Positions 45,901 through 57,647 are shown, counted from the stretch's first letter. The stretch: 64,000 nucleotides of DNA from Metridium senile (GCA_949775045.1 OX459105.1:17249353-17313352); one strand, 5' to 3'. Numbers and translations: made by a program. The notes: generated by a model from the sequence alone, not told the origin.

Positions 45901-48900
45901 GTCAGATATATCACTATAGCTGTTTAAAATATTCTCTAGTCTATCTTACTGTATGTCAATCTTTATTGGATCAGATATATCACTATAGCTGTTTAAAATA
46001 TTCTCTAGTCTATCTTACTGTATGTCAATCTTTATTGGATCAGATATATCACTATAGCTGTTTAAAATATTCTCTAGTCTATCTTACTGTATGTCAATCT
46101 TTATTGGATCAGATATATCACTATAGCTGTTTAAAATATTCTCTAGTCTATCTTACTGTATGTCAATCTTTATTGGATCAGATATATCACTATAGCTGTT
46201 TAAAATATTCTCTAGTCTATCTTACTGTATGTCAATCTTTATTGGATCAGATATATCACTATAGCTGTTTAAAATATTCTCTAGTCTATCTTACTGTATG
46301 TCAATCTTTATTGGATCAGATATATCACTATAGCTGTTTAAAATTTTCTCTAGTCTATCTTACTGTATGTCAATCTTTATTGGATCAGATATATCACTAT
46401 AGCTGTTTAAAATATTTATTAGTATATCTTACTGTATGGTCTTGATAGATCTTGAGCGTGTCACAGCACCGCAGGACGCTGACCATGATGACCAACGATT
46501 CCATTGACAACTGACATACTTACACACACAGTTCGTACTTCTTTGTTGTACTTGAGGGACAGGACACGTGGTCTGTAGGCCAGTGCATGATGGTCTATTA
46601 ACCACGTGATTTGTGGCTTTGCTGACTCGTTGTCTTCTCATCGGTCCGCATGAGGCAGACCAGGTACTCCATGTAGCCCATGAACAGCTAACGTAACGGC
46701 ACGGACCTTTCAATACAACACAATACAGTACAATGCAATACAACACAATAGCTCTATTACAATACAACACAATAGCTCTATTACAATACAACACAATAGC
46801 TCTATTACATTATAAAATATTTGATATAAATCGCGCGCTCTGATTGGCTGAGAAGCGTTCTCTATAACTCAACAGTGCACGGAGCGTCGATTCGTTTGAT
46901 TTTAACTACTGAATATTTTATAAAAGAAATAGAAAACTCGGCAGCAGTGCTCTATTGAGTCATAGAGCACTTGGGAATTTTAAGAAGACTTGAGAAGCGC
47001 TGAGAAGCACTCCGCTACGCGTCGTGCTTCTCCTAACGCTTCTCTCGTCTTCTTAAAATTCCCGCGTGCTCTATAACTCAACAGAGCACGCTGCCTTGTT
47101 TTCTATTCCTTTAATACAACACAATAGCTCTATTACAATACAACACAATAATAATTTACCGTGGAAATTTTGCCACGCATGCGTAGTCGTTTGACCGCTG
47201 TGTTTATCAAAACATACTTACAGTTTGCATCCTTGGTCTCAGTCTTACTCTGTTCACATGTCGTTGTCAGGCCTGAGCAACCTCCCTGCTGTTCAATGGT
47301 ATGCTTGTTGACCTTGACTAGTCTACGTGTACGGCGCATGCCCTTGCCACATGAAGCTGACCACGCCGTCCATACACTGTAGTCGCACGTCACATACTCA
47401 CACTTGAACTCTATGAGAAATAAAACAAGTCACGCAATACAATACAATGTAACGCGTCACGTAACATATTAAAAAGTAACGTGTCACACAAGGTGCTACA
47501 ATGTTATCTGTCACACATACTGTACAAAACAAAGTAAAGTGTAACGCATTCTATGTAAAGCGTCACGGATTCCATACAATGTAACGTTTCATCCATAAAG
47601 CAATCGATAAAGAGTCACACAAGAATCTTACTTTGACAGGATGATTCACTAATTCTCTGCAGCAACGTTGACAATTCTTCCATCTTATTGACATAGAAAA
47701 CATGCGAGGCGACTGGGTCCGAGGCCATCATCTCTAGTTCTTTTTTATTGACTCTCCGACCAACACCAATAGTAAAGATGTTCACGTGACTCTCTTTGAG
47801 TAATTTGATTGGTTGTAGAAGTCTGTCGTAGCCGCTAGAACTCGCGCCGTCAGTCAAGATGAGAAGAACCTGGGGATAAGTGAAGATTGATTGGTGAAAA
47901 TCTTTTACGCATTATATTATGACGTATGCATTAACAATAAACACTGTCAATCATCCGTCACCTTGGTTACACCAGGTCTTGCACCATCTGTGAATAATTT
48001 CGTACGAGCAAGGTTGATTGCTTTGTCAGTATACGTCCACCCACCTAAACACAACAACAACAACAAAATACAACCATTATCACTACAATGATGTTCCAAC
48101 ATACGACGCCTGCCCTAGGGGAAGGGAGGGGGGGGAAGGGGAGGGGGAAGGCGAGAGAAGGGAAGGGGAAGAAGGTTGGGGAAGAAGGGAAAGGGGGCAA
48201 GGGGAGGGGGATAGTAGCTTGCTGTCGATGTCCATGCAGGGTGTTGTAGGTAGGAAAAACTAACCAGTTTTTGTTATTAAATATTATAATATTGGTTTCT
48301 TGATGCAAGTCATATTGGTCTCATCTTCTCAATGCACTGTATGCCAGCATAGCCTTTAATGGTGGTTGTCTACTCACGGAATTGTTGTATTTTTCCAATG
48401 GCGGCGATAAATTCTTCTTTCCTGCTGAACCGGTTTAGTTTAATATCAACATACGGGTCAGTGCTGAATGACATCACACCAATCTGTACTCCTAGTGGTC
48501 CATAGTTACCAAACCCATTAGCCAACTGAACAACAAAGTTCTTCTCTCGCACCCAGTCCTCTCTAGAGACGCTACCAGACTCGTCCAACATGATACCGAC
48601 TTCCGCCTTGCAACCTGAGCAACAACATACAGCTATTTTAAAAAACGTAGAAAATTGAATACTGCATACTGAATAGACCGAAATGCATTCCGGGTCATGT
48701 CATATTGTTTAAAATAAAATGACTAATAATTAGTTATTTTAGTCTTGGTGTATTCCAACAATGTACTGGTTAGTAAAGATCGCTGTATATGTATTATTTA
48801 TATTACATGTTGCATCTATTTTATGGAACATGTTGCATCTATTTTAAGTATTAAATGTTAGATTACATATTGTTTTCACGTGATTTGGAATATATCGGTG

Positions 48901-51900
48901 ATCTCTTGTCACGCCGATTAGTAAGCGTTGTGTGACAGTAAGGCTAACCTATACTTACATGAGATATAAATACTCTTTGTTACTGGTCGAGGACATGATG
49001 TTGGTAGTAAGCGTTGTGTGACAGTAAGCGTTGTGTGACGGTATGTGTAAGCTATACTTACATGAGATGTAGATACTCTTTGTTTCTGGTCGAGGACATG
49101 ACGTTGGTAGACCGTTACAGTTAGGACGCTTGATAGTCTGTTGCGTGACTTTACTGGATCTCTGTCTTGTCATCTTACCGCACGTGGCTGACCACGCCCC
49201 CCACTGATTCCACGAACATAACACGTAACGACATGGACCTGCATGAAATAGAGTTTTCTGGAGTATTGTATTTTCTTAGGGCATTCACGCGTCATTTTAA
49301 TCTATCAACTTAAATAAGTCCACCTTTTCGTTCATTCACAGATTTATAAATGTATTCAACTTTACAAACTTGTATCTGTTCATTAGTCCCAAATTACCCC
49401 TATTTAGAAATTTAGGGACCGCACACCCCGTAACACCTTAAGAGCCCTTCATTTGCAATTGGGCCACCCCCTAACAAACTTCTGGACCCGCCCCTGAGTC
49501 GTTACTTACATTGGTCGTTTTTGGTTTCCACCATTTCTGCGTCGCATTTCTGTTTCATCCCTGAACATCCTCCCTGTTTCTGGATTGTGTGTTCGTTTAC
49601 CTTAGTCAATTTACGGACACGTCTCATACCTTGGCCACATGACTTACTCCAAGCAGACCACGTGTTGTAGTCACATGACACATACCGGCACTTGAACGCT
49701 GGGTAAATAACAAGAATATGAATATACAGTGAATGTCATGAACGGTGCACTTGTACACTAGCTTCAGGGTTACTCGACACCTATTCGTTTGTTGGACGTC
49801 AAAAGTACTTTGCAAAGTGTGGGCGCAAAAGGTTTTATGCCTTTTCGTGAAACTAAAATCCAGGATGGATGGCAGAAAAACGGTTAAATATGCTGACAGT
49901 AACGTTAAAACGTGAACAATACTTACATGAACATGATGAGGTGGTGATGGAGCTTATCAGGTTCTTTAGTTGGTCCATGTTGCTAACATAGAACACGTGA
50001 GAGTTACTAGGGTCTGAAGCCATCAATTGAAGTTCCTTTTTATTGATTTTACTTCCAACACCGATGGTGATAATGTTTACTGACGAGTCTTTGAGACGTT
50101 TAACAGGGGCTATTAGACTGTGAGTACCACTTGTGGTTAGACCATCAGTAATAACGATAAGGACCTACATAGATTATTATATGACATTAGTTACTTTTTA
50201 TTTATTCATTTATTTAATTGTATGGCTTTCCAAGAAAGGACTACAGAAAAGATTAAAATATAGAATTTAGAATTTTAATGCTTTGCGTAAAATAAAAATA
50301 TTTTTTAATAAAAATAAACATTAAAGCTTTATTTCGTAACCCTAACCCTAACTGATTAGTTACCCCCCAAATACCTTACAACCCAGGAAATAATATATGC
50401 AAAATTTTGCGGACGATGCTGTGAGTTGTATGCCATAAAATGGAGTCAATTAATATCCAGTGATATATCAGGGTGCTTTTAGAGCATGATGACATTAATT
50501 GGCAGTAGTACTTGTTACCTTGGCAACGTTTTGGCGCGCTCCTCTGGCTGAGCTGAACAACTGTGAGTATGCTAGATCCAGGGCCTTGGCCGTGTACGTC
50601 CATCCACCTAATAAGGATAATTGTCAAGTCACGCAATGTGTTATATTTGACCGTTGTAACTAAATTAAGTTTTCAATTTTTGTCACGCAAAATTTTTAAC
50701 AACTTATGTTACATTTAACGTTTTTGACAGTCGTTGCGTTACCGTCATGCAAGATGTTTAACAATAAATGTTAGATTTAACTGTTTTAATTTGTCACGTT
50801 GCGTTACCGTCACGTAAGATAAGTTTTTAACAATGAATGTTACATTTAACGTATTTGTCACGTTGCGTTATCGTCACGCAATACTAATGGAAACTCGCGA
50901 GTAAAGTAGTATAGGCTGCGTCGGTGTTTGATATAAATGATAGGTAATATAATGACATTTGTAACACCATAAAAAATGTTGACTTAACTTACTGTCGATT
51001 CGAGCTTTAGTCCTCCGACGAAGGGCTAAAGCTCGAAACGTCAGTAAAGTTAAGTCAACATTTTTTACGGTGTTACAAATTTCATTATATTACCTGGCAC
51101 GCAATACTCACGTGCTTGTTTAATGGCATCGACTGCACGTTTAAACGATGCAGGGTTACCGGAGTGGCTGTTCATCTGGATGTCCAAGTGAGCGTCAGTA
51201 CTAAATGATATAACACCTATCTGTGCTGCATCACGACCAAACTTGAAATGATCTGGTAATTCTTTAACAAAGTTCTTCTCTCGTACCCAGTCCGCTCCAT
51301 TTACACTACCTGATTCGTCCATCAAGATACCAATGTCTACTTTACAAGCTGAAAACAAACACGGTTGTCTTGGTTACGAGTGTGTTGGTGTTCATTTCTA
51401 AGCGACTCGTTATCTCTTGATTACATGAACAGTTGGACATAGAAAACGCTGCACCAAAAAGATGTTGTAAAAGGCTCGAACTGCTGCTTAGGAGATCCTA
51501 TGTCGGACCCAGTCCCACTAACAAAAGTAAAAAGGAGAGAGAGAAAAGGAGACTTAAAAATGGGACGATTCCTCCGATACATTCTACGGTAGTCACCATG
51601 GAAAACACTTATCATAAAGCCAGGTTCACGTTGGCGACACGAGCGCAAGCAACATACGCAATCTCAGGCTAGGTTTACACGGGACCGGACGAATTTTTGA
51701 CCGGTCAAAAGATCGACCTGGACACGGAACCGATCATTACAATATTTTCGTTTTGACCGGTTAGGCGTCCAAATTATTGCACGTTTAGCGCGGTCCCATG
51801 TGAACGGAAGCCCTAAGCGGATGTTTTTTTGACCGGTCAAAACTTTGTCCGGTACCGTGTAAACGTAGCCTCAGTTGGGCTTTGCTCATTAGCCGCACTT

Positions 51901-53779
51901 GTCTTTTCTCACACCTAGTCGAGAAATACTGAGTCTGCGTATGTTGCTTAGTGTGAACCAGGCAAGTTTCTCCAACCGCATTTATTGAGATTTTTTTGAA
52001 TGTTGTTATATTCTTTGACCAATAAAAAATATAACCTTTGTGTTATGTGATTTAGTGATTCGTACCAATGATGCACGAGCCGCAATGGCGACAAGCGTAC
52101 GACTTACTATTATACATGCGCACAATTTTAATGTTACTTACTCATCTGACAGCCGTACAATTCCATTCTTAGTGTGATGTGGCCGTGCCATGCTTTAGGG
52201 TGAAGGCGGAAATACCGTCCTTCCATGGCAGGAGAGAGGTTGTTCTTTACTACAGTATTCCTGTCACGGTTACCTGAAAACTCCTACAACAACAACAACA
52301 AATTATACCTATCTCTGAATACATCATTTTTTCCGATTGATAATTGCTCTTAATAAGAAAGGAAAGATACAATAATATACATCCTGTAAATTAAGGGAAG
52401 TGTTTTTAAGCTGATTTACAATTTCAAACGCAGTATTTTGTTCAATATTTCAGTTATTTTCCAAGCAATAAATACATGTATAAAAGGACGTATTTTATAA
52501 CTATAGATACCTTTATCCGTCCGTTTACCCTGTAGGGTGTCAAATCCCGTCCATCATTCCCATAGGATAGCGTATATCTCGTAACCCACTGGTCGTAGTC
52601 TTGACGGCCTTGTGTGACTACTGCTGTAACACGAGTGGGACGTCCGAGGTCAATCTGAAAACACGTGATAGGCACGTGATTAATTAAACTGATTGGCAAT
52701 CAAGTGATGGTTGATCACGTGCTCAAATATGAGATGCACGTGACTATTTGCTTAATTAGCACAATGCAATTAGTAAATATATAAATGATCAAACAAACAA
52801 TCTTGAAACAAACAAACAAATGAATAAAAATAAACAACGAATAAACAAACAAAAAATAGAAATAAGAAAGATACAAACAGATGTTTAAATGATTTAAAAA
52901 GTCAATTTTTTTTTACTAATCAACAAAGTGTTCGGTTAAGATTGGTTCGTTCACACGAGCGTCATAATCATAATCCTAAGCAAGAAAACAAAATATTTAT
53001 TATCCCCTGGGGAATTAGAAAACAAAGACCAAAGTGTTTCCTTCTCTAATTTCTTTTGTTTTGCTTATGATTATGACGCAGTGTGAACTAGGCTTTAGTA
53101 GCGAGGAAGAGATATACCTGTATCCATTGGTTTTGATCGTTAACGCGTGATGACCATCCACCGATATAACTACCTTGTTTTGCCATATGTAGACGAGCGC
53201 GCCATGCCATGTGTTGGGCATCCCAGTTAGATGATGCTGTGATGGCAGAGTTACTAATCCATCCATTCTGTAGACCGAGGGGTTCGTTACACGACGCTGT
53301 TAACAGAATAACATGTTAGACTAAATGATAATGGTGGTGGTGGTGATGTTAGATGATGATGATGATAGATGATGCTGGTGGTGGTGACAATGATAACCCA
53401 ACTTACATGTAGGCGATGATGGTGGCTGTGGTTTAATGCCCATTCTTCGTCTGCAGTAGAACTGAGGAGCCTGTGAGTTGGCGACACCAATCCACAGTGT
53501 TGATGATGATATACCTTGTACTGTGTTACCATTAGGTCCTTGTATAACGGCACGTGGCCAGGCACTATCATCAAAGCCTGTTGTGTGCCAGTCACGATGG
53601 GATTGTGTGGTACATTTCCAGTGTTCGTCAGTCTGGACACCATTACTAAATGATGCCAGGATACGTCCAGGACCGCCAGTGTTTTTAACGTAGATGGCGA
53701 CCACTTCGAGTTCGATGGGAAACATGTAACTACAAACACGATATTACACATTCACGTCAATCAACCGATCAATCAACTG

Positions 53780-53816
<37 letters not shown>

Positions 53817-53888
53817 CCAGTCAATCAGTCAGTCAATCAATCAATCAATTAGTCGATCAAACGATCGATCAATCGATCAATCGATCGA

Positions 53889-53921
<33 letters not shown>

Positions 53922-55495
53922 AAATAAAGTTACCTTTGCATAACGTTCCATCTATTGTTGTTTTGTCCCATGAATCTTCCATTGCCGTACACCCAGCCTT
54001 GGTCATCTATTGTCATCTTACCCTCGATACCTGATAAACATAACAACATTAATTGTGTGCGTCGTCATCATGCATTGTTATTACTACGCTGTTAATCAAC
54101 AAAAGAAAGAGTAGCCCTTTAGAACCAAAACGCTGTTAGAACTGGCGAACGGAACAGCATCTACGTACTTTTATTTCAAATCCATTTATAGGGTAGACTG
54201 ACTACTGTAAAATCCATTTATAGGGTAGACTGACTACTGTAAAATCCATTTATAGGGTAGACTGACTACTGTAAAATCCATTTATAGGGTAGACTGACTA
54301 CTGTAAAATCCATTTATAGGGTAGACTGACTACTGTAAAATCCATTTATAGGGTAGACTGACTACTGTAAAATACATTTATAGGGTAGACTGACTACTGT
54401 AAAATACATTTATAGGGTAGACTGACTACTGTAAAATGTATTGCTAGGGTTATCAGTCAACTATGGGTTGGGGGCAAGGGTTTCATGTTCTTTCAATTTC
54501 GTCCTTCAGGGGATGGGTACGTAAGTCCTATCTTATCTCCCATATACCTATCTACTGTGGGGAAGGGAGTTATTTGTCAATACCTACATTCAAGTGAAGA
54601 GGAGTAGGGGGGTAAGAGAGTATCAGGTCTTACCAACACAGTGATCCCATTTGCCATACCTATCTACTGTGGGGGAGGGGGTTATTTGTCAATATCTACA
54701 TGCAAGTGAGAGGGAGGGGTAGGTGAGGTCTTACCAACACAGTGGTCCCATTTTCCATCTTTATCGTAACTAGGGGTTACTGCACACCATAGTGATCGTC
54801 CTTTTATACAGCTGTTGTACTCTTTGCCTTTGTAAATGAATGGGAATACACAACACGACCGGCTTCTTGTCACTATTCCACAGTTGGCTGAAAGAATAAC
54901 AATAGTTAACAGTATCATCTAGTAGACAAACCAACATGGCTTACTGCTCGACAGACACTGATGATATGCTGGTTATCAATAATACGAGTACTATGGGAGG
55001 GGAGACACGGGGTGTAGTATACCAATCTTATCAGAGATCTTGGTGTGGTTATACTTTAAGGTTCGTTCTCGATATTAGAATAAGCCTAGAATACCACCAC
55101 GATAAATTAAAACACGCACAAAACTGCTATCAAATACTACTGAACAAGACTACCCAACAGTAGCCTGCGTCATATCCGGATGTTTTTCTTGGTCAAGTCT
55201 TAACTGAGAAGGACTTAACCGAGAAAAAGTCCGCATGTGACGCAGGCTAACCAAGCGCAAAACCTCACGAAATGAAATGAACAAAATACTTTTTGTTAGA
55301 ACGCCCATTATGTCATTTCTTTGTCAGTTATATTTCATCATTGTTTGTGTTATGAATAAGATGGTTACTACAGCAACCGATGCTTCAAAACTAACAATGT
55401 TAACAAATGCTGTGTTAGTTTAAGGTAATCATGATCATTATTGTTACGATTGATCATGTTTGAACAGCCTACCTCCAGTTGAACTTTCGACAGAC
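39902..55495 (-). CDS. Secreted multidomain adhesion protein (FN2, discoidin, 2 VWA, 14 TSP1), coadhesin-like; 5' end missing
   Basis: Exons in transcript order: 55473-55495 (tentative), 54735-54887, 53934-54030, 53407-53729, 53118-53296, 52511-52654, 52142-52283, 51112-51348, 50519-50607, 49927-50164, 49510-49698, 49062-49238, 48378-48614, 47962-48044, 47632-47869, 47222-47410, 46433-46706, 45297-45468, 44977-45156, 44622-44801, 44104-44283, 43754-43933, 42243-42422, 41892-42071, 41433-41709, 41027-41215, 39902-39933. Phases close across all junctions, giving about 1580 codons. Order: fibronectin type II; an unassigned Trp/Cys module ([14 protein letters not shown]); F5/8C discoidin ([20 protein letters not shown]); VWA with MIDAS DESGS and ITDG; two TSP1; a second VWA; twelve TSP1; short tail ending in a stop. 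No membrane segment is seen in the assembled exons. It resembles coral coadhesins of extracellular matrix. Start and signal peptide were not found. Confidence 0.85.
39984..41026. repeat. 34-bp satellite carrying copies of a 5' splice site
   Basis: About 30 units of CCCCTACCCCCAGGGTACTT plus AAAGACAAGACTGT, next to the donor of the penultimate exon. On the minus strand the real donor is CTGTCT|GTAAGTACCCTGGG. Eight units keep TTGTCT|GTAAGTACC, two have GTGAGTACC, and the rest read TTTAAGTACC, in which GT is destroyed. Confidence 0.93.
42430..43640. other. Insertion splitting the TSP1 exon array
   Basis: This 1.2-kb segment has no match to the other array introns. It contains an 89-codon minus ORF without recognised homology (42537-42806) and a MITE (43070-43416). 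It is probably a composite mobile-element insertion; outer ends are not resolved. Confidence 0.5.
43070..43416. mobile_element. MITE with CAGGCCCGTAGCTAGG ends, GTACC duplication
   Basis: The left CAGGCCCGTAGCTAGG and right CCTAGCTACGGGCCTG ends are exact inverted repeats, flanked by GTACC at 43065-43069 and 43417-43421. The interior has a C-run and CAAAATGGCGGATATTCGG. Such ends are widespread in animal genomes. Confidence 0.88.
44440..44590 (+). mobile_element. Possible retroelement 3' end
   Basis: AT-rich sequence ends in GACTGCTGCAAGAGACCTGA then ATAAACACATCTATATATG, like the 3' ends of CR1-type LINEs or their SINEs. No ORF. It lies between two TSP1 exons. Confidence 0.35.
45815..46432. 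repeat. 69-bp satellite carrying copies of a 5' splice site
   Basis: Seven units at 69-bp spacing plus a diverged leading unit. Each contains, on the minus strand, CATACA|GTAAGATAGACTAGAG and TATTTTAAACAGCTATAGTG. The real donor of exon 46433-46706 (CATACA|GTAAGATATACTA) is the eighth copy. Because 69 is divisible by 3, a 182-residue ORF with a 23-residue period appears; not coding. Confidence 0.93.
46707..46805. repeat. AATACAACACAATAGCTCTATTAC repeats
   Basis: Units of about 26 bp follow the exon acceptor and resume at 47110-47152 on the far side of the palindromic element at 46922-47112. They suggest that the element and its flank inserted into a repeat. Confidence 0.8.
46922..47112. mobile_element. 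Palindromic element, GTGCTCTATAACTCAACAGAGCAC family
   Basis: The left arm AAAGAAATAGAAAACTCGGC, TCATAGAGCAC, GGGAATTTTAAGAAG is mirrored by CTTCTTAAAATTCCCGCG, TATAACTCAACAGAGCACG and TTTTCTATTCCTTT. The centre, GAGAAGCACTCCGCTACGCG, folds as well. Relatives at 21482-21616 and 59476-59640. Confidence 0.8.
48959..49110. repeat. 103-bp tandem duplication across a donor site
   Basis: The exon end plus donor at 49062 (minus strand, ACATCTCAT|GTAAGTATAG) is repeated at 48959 (ATATCTCAT|GTAAGTATAG), including about 45 bp of exon-derived sequence. TAAGCGTTGTGTGACAGTAA repeats lie between the copies. Confidence 0.9.
50888..51095. mobile_element. Foldback element, AGTATAGGCTGCGTCGGTGT family
   Basis: The left AATATAATGACATTTGTAAC, CACCATAAAAAATGTTGACTTAA is mirrored at the right. 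The centre CGAGCTTTAGTCCTCCGACG / AGGGCTAAAGCTCGAAACG folds. Related to 23213-23430 and 27165-27400. It abuts the VWA exon at 51112. Confidence 0.75.
51618..51963. mobile_element. MITE with GCCAGGTTCAC ends, interrupted by a nested MITE
   Basis: The ends AGCCAGGTTCAC and GTGAACCAGGC are inverted. Removing 51667-51870 plus one TCA restores ATCTCAGTTGGGCTTTGCTC, matching the intact paralogue at 26769-26930. Confidence 0.85.
51667..51870. mobile_element. Nested MITE with GGCTAGGTTTACACGG ends, TCA duplication
   Basis: The ends GGCTAGGTTTACACGGGACC and GGTACCGTGTAAACGTAGCC are inverted, with TCA on both sides (51664-51666, 51871-51873). Interior TTTTGACCGGTCAAAA palindromes recur. No ORF. Confidence 0.88.
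52921..53100. mobile_element. MITE-like palindrome with TCATAATCATAATC arms
   Basis: GTTCACACGAGCGTCATAAT, continuing CATAATC, is mirrored by ATGATTATGACGCAGTGTGA AC around TATCCCCTGGGGAATTAG. It lies between discoidin exons. Confidence 0.65.
53756..53920. repeat. (AATC)n and (GCCA)n microsatellites
   Basis: CAATCAATCAATCAATC then CGATCGATC then GCCAGCCAGCC runs, just upstream (minus strand) of the exon at 53407-53729. Confidence 0.95.
54177..54437. repeat. 32-bp minisatellite, 8 copies
   Basis: Units TCCATTTATAGGGTAGACTG plus ACTACTGTAAAA at 32-bp spacing; later units have TACATTTATA. Intron between the two FN2 exons. Confidence 0.95.
54531..54770. repeat. 101-bp tandem duplication across a donor site
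   Basis: The exon end plus donor at 54735 (minus strand, GGGACCACTGTGTTG|GTAAGA) is repeated at 54634 (GGGATCACTGTGTTG|GTAAGA). A truncated third copy of the linker (CCTATCTACTGTGGGG) starts near 54548. Confidence 0.88.
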
Positions 55496-57647
55496 CTGAA
55501 ACACAATCATAGACACTTAATTACAAAACATCGGAAACAGAGATTGTTTATGCGCTAAACATAATAAAAAATGAAATAGTAATTTAAACACCTTATACAA
55601 AGCGTGCTTCCTACTGACACTTCGGACGACAGTAATTAAATCTCTATTCAGTGTGCGGTCAGTTTACTTAACCAATTCTTCTTTATTAATTTTCTTCAGA
55701 AACGCAAACACAATAGACTTTTTATCGTCATTTATTGTAATTATATGTTAAAAATCTTATCGTTTTATTGTCCAATTTGGGAAAAATTAAATGGTATGAT
55801 TCTTGTCAATTAACTGTTTTCCAAACGCTATGGGTAGAAGAAATACAATAGTAATTTCAATTTAATTGTTGGACATTGTTGGTATTGTGTTTTCATTTTC
55901 TACATTACCCTTGTTAACTATTTTTAATAACCTGACTTCATTAGATACTGCCGAGAAGTAAGCGTTCTACTGATTAGAAGTACAGTTCAAACAAACACAA
56001 CCTAGATGACGGAACGAAGTGGGAGGTGATAAACGCTGGATTGATATGCAAACTGAAGAAGCTAAGCGGGGACAGAGGAATAGTCACAGAGAGTAAATAT
56101 AGAATATTATAAGGTAGCCACTCCCCTCAGGGTTTCTTTAGCGACATTTGCTCTAACAAATTAAATGTGAAAAACTCTAAAACAGTATTCCAGAACGGCT
56201 CATGTACAATCACGACAATGATTAGTGAACATGTCCAAGACCAGACGGTTTGACAAAGAATAAATACCAAAAGTAAAACTAGAAGAAACCCAAATAAAGA
56301 AAGTCATAGCACTGGTGGATCACTTACAAGGGGATGACTGTAATTAACTCTCTAGCCTCCCGCGTTATTCGTATTATTTTTCAGTGGGGATACTACTATA
56401 TAGTCACCTAATCCACCCTCTGAATCTGCCCGTGCATAGGGAAGAGCAATTGAAAAAGACATTGTATGGGAAGAGATGACTATATCGACACTAATTCGAC
56501 AGAATGAACAGAAGTGTAAGTGTGGCAAGATGGTAAAACGAAACAGAAAGCAATAGATGCTGTCAGAATAGTTTCATGTATATGTATGAAAGAAGTGAAG
56601 AAGAAAATCATGATGGGTGGGAGCTTATAACGAAAAGAAAGTCTGACTGGAATGGAGGACTTCTGACCAGCATAATTTATAGAGTACGTTATTAAATGTA
56701 ATGTTATCAATGTGGATTTGCCTATAGGGCGTTGAGTTATTAATTGTAAGGATATCAATGTGGATTTACCTATAGGTCGTCGCACAGACAAGGAGGAACA
56801 CCACCACCAAGGTTCTCATGTTGGAAATGCAGCAGTAGGTCTGATAGTGATGTGATAATGCAAGTCATGTAAAACGTGGTAAAACGGTAACTCACGACAA
56901 AACAAACACGACCCAAACCATGTCAATTATATACCAATCAACGTCAGTAAAAAAAACAGCACTATTAACCCAACACTGAATTAACCCATGGAAGAAAGTG
57001 TACTTTTTAGAGAGTAATATTCGGCCAAACACAAAAGAAAACACCACAAGTAGAGTACAGTACTTTTATCTACGAGCTTTTCACGGGATTATGTTAAATC
57101 ACTTAAGGAGAATGATAATCCATGGTTTAATTGGCATCATAACGAACAATTACACAACATTGGGTTGTTTAAAGCTTGTTACAACTGATTAAACATCGCT
57201 GACATCTATAGCGCTTTGATTGGTTCGTTAACTAGTACATTTATCTGTCCAATTAGATTGGAGTTCAGTTCATTTCCTGGTTGCTAGGATACGTGATTAC
57301 TACTGTTCATATGATGATCTCCATGGAGATAGGTAAATATTGAAACAAATAGCTTCTTTTGATCTAATTAGTCGCACTTCTTTTGCCACATAGAACTAAG
57401 TCCTTACACAATCATCTAGTAGCAATAAAAAGCTGATATTCAATAGTATTTTGGTGTCTATATAAATAGGCCTGTATTTAACGTACATGATCTGTTCATG
57501 CAATTCATTGATGATAGACAATGAGCAGCGATGAGATATGGATGATATCTGTTTGTTTTAAACATTTCCTTTTCTTCACCATTTGTTTTGTTGATTGAGG
57601 CTTGGTTGATATGAATGTAACTTGGTTAAATCCGTTTATAAATAAAA

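Noticed and set aside
45897..46445. 182-residue plus ORF with 23-residue repeats
   Set aside because: 69-bp intronic satellite antisense to the TSP1/VWA gene.
50338..50353. Telomere-like CCCTAACCCTAA
   Set aside because: Only two units in unique intron sequence; chance or a minimal interstitial trace.
55801..55925. Possible signal-peptide start (MKTQYQQCPTIKLKLLLYFF) on the minus strand for the adhesion gene
   Set aside because: The frame stops quickly and no convincing donor joins it in phase to the tentative exon at 55473-55495.
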